A DNA stretch of 32,371 nucleotides, taken from the NCBI GenBank assembly GCA_015490875.1, contig WFWZ01000386.1, positions 1 to 32,371 on the forward strand, written 5' to 3'. This DNA is from Planctomycetaceae bacterium (GTDB lineage: Bacteria > Planctomycetota > Planctomycetia > Pirellulales > Pirellulaceae). The translations under genes were made by a program, and so were the position numbers. This document shows, piece by piece, positions 31,637 to 32,371 of this stretch (its first letter is position 1; the number at the start of each line of letters is the position of its first letter). Under the pieces are notes generated by a model. The model was not told the origin of the DNA. It worked only from the letters and a program-made list of their open reading frames with translations, and searched no databases.

Positions 31637-32170
31637 TTATCGGCCGCGAATACCGTGGTATTCCAAAGGCAATTCGTAGTCTTTCCGCAGCGGATGACCC
31701 TCCCAGTCCTCAGGCAAGAGAATTCGCTTGAGCCCCGGGTGATTGCGGAACCAGACGCCCATCAAGTCGTAGACCTCACGCTCATGCCAAGCAGCCCCGC
31801 GCCAAACCGAGGCCACCGAATCGAGTTCGGGCAGGACTCCCTCCTGGTCGTCTTTCCAGCGAGGCAACATGACCTTCAGCACGAGCGTATGCTTGGTCAC
31901 CGTGCTCGAAAGGTGATAGACGACTTCCAAATGAGGCTCAAAGGAAGCTCGCTTGGCCTTGGCCGGATCAGGCTGGAAATAGTCGACGCCGCTGATGCAA
32001 TTGAGCATGTCAAAGCGAGCATCAGGGTCGGTTTTCAGAAACCGACAGACCTCGACAATGGCTTCCGGCGCCACCTCCACCCACGGGTCGATGTTCTCGA
32101 GATTGGCCCCGCGGATACGGTCGCCGAATCGAGCCTTGAGGGTCTCGAGGAACTGAGGTCCTTCAGTCAT
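31637..32170 (-). CDS. nuoC: NADH-quinone oxidoreductase subunit C
   Basis: This is the 30-kDa-type subunit of the connecting module, 177 aa. The family signature WHEREVYDLMGVWFRNHPGLKRIL (128-151) is complete, with DW and GHPLRKDY following. The central region MLNCISGVDYF and the strand HLEVVYHLSS are also typical. It is a standalone NuoC, with nuoD 14 bases downstream. The upstream 99 bases separate it from the end of what is probably nuoB. Confidence 0.94.
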   Translation of the reverse strand: MTEGPQFLETLKARFGDRIRGANLENIDPWVEVAPEAIVEVCRFLKTDPDARFDMLNCISGVDYFQPDPAKAKRASFEPHLEVVYHLSSTVTKHTLVLKVMLPRWKDDQEGVLPELDSVASVWRGAAWHEREVYDLMGVWFRNHPGLKRILLPEDWEGHPLRKDYELPLEYHGIRGR

Positions 32171-32269
32171 GTTCGACTCTTGTATTGCATGGGAAACGGA
32201 AAGACCGACGCAACTTGCTTCACGAGAACACCCGAGCTACCGCGCCTCCAGCACCGTCCACCGCCACGA

Positions 32270-32371
32270 CTACGCCAACAACACCGGCTCCTCGGCCGGT
32301 TCCGACTCGGCCGGAGGAGGCGGCACTCGCGGAACCGGCGCCACCTCGCTGACCCGCACCCAATCGAGGTC
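32270..32371 (-). CDS. C-terminal fragment, probably NuoB, cut by the window edge
   Basis: One minus-strand frame is open from the window edge for 33 codons to a TAG at 32270-32272. It begins DLDWVRVSEV and ends in a Pro/Glu-rich tail (PPPPAESEPAEEPVLLA). The gene order (nuoB normally precedes nuoC) makes NuoB the best guess, but the conserved NuoB parts lie outside the window. The composition fits a flexible C-terminal tail. The identification rests on position alone. Confidence 0.4.
   Translation of the reverse strand, partial: DLDWVRVSEVAPVPRVPPPPAESEPAEEPVLLA

Overview
The window is GC-rich, gene-dense bacterial chromosome, apparently with no tRNA, rRNA, CRISPR array or insertion sequence. 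The gene set fits Planctomycetota (Pirellulales-like) best: a secreted-type CRTAC1/ASPIC-UnbV repeat protein beside a large multihaem cytochrome, a long RpoD-type sigma factor without region 1.1, a FabI-like reductase coupled to FabZ behind a CrtI-like flavoprotein, many GTG/TTG starts with irregular Shine-Dalgarno sites, and a complex I operon with oversized NuoL/M/N. This assignment is inferred from style and gene content; no marker gene proves it.

Layout. (1) 327-3276, plus strand: a tightly overlapping operon of methylisocitrate lyase (prpB), citrate/2-methylcitrate synthase (prpC) and an ornithine cyclodeaminase/mu-crystallin family protein. It meets hypF convergently with no spacer. (2) 3277-9813, minus strand: hypF, a membrane-anchored CRTAC1-like protein, and a large cytochrome that joins a four- or five-helix membrane part carrying histidines to five c-type haem sites. 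(3) 10130-11041, minus strand: a HigBA-like toxin-antitoxin pair on a more AT-rich patch, with a strong promoter and putative operator repeats. (4) 11289-15607, minus strand: sigma-70 factor, then a hairpin, then a CrtI/RetSat-like oxidoreductase, fabZ and a divergent fabI (last two overlapping by 4 bp). (5) 15608-16235: a long non-coding stretch with palindromes. (6) 16236-18976, minus strand: a secreted thioredoxin-fold protein and an alkaline phosphatase; diverging from these, a CPBP intramembrane protease at 19200-19907. (7) 20123-32371, minus strand: a respiratory complex I operon running (nuoB?)-nuoC-D-H-J-K-L-M-N, followed closely by a small helical protein and a TatD nuclease.

How the parts may work together. 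The nuo operon encodes the whole membrane arm except NuoA, plus the NuoC/D part of the connecting module; nuoI, normally between nuoH and nuoJ, is absent, and nuoE/F/G are not here. NuoL, NuoM and NuoN each carry long hydrophilic insertions that, under the standard topology, all fall on the periplasmic side. Two are histidine-rich and one contains a textbook EF-hand calcium loop. The b/c cytochrome could pass quinol electrons outward, and the adjoining calcium-type beta-propeller protein is probably an external partner. The prp operon would handle propionyl-CoA or feed citrate-cycle chemistry, but has no prpD/acnD nearby.

The most unusual items are the fused membrane/pentahaem cytochrome with its CRTAC1 partner, the periplasmic insertions and missing nuoI of complex I, and the FabI-like protein lacking the usual second tyrosine.
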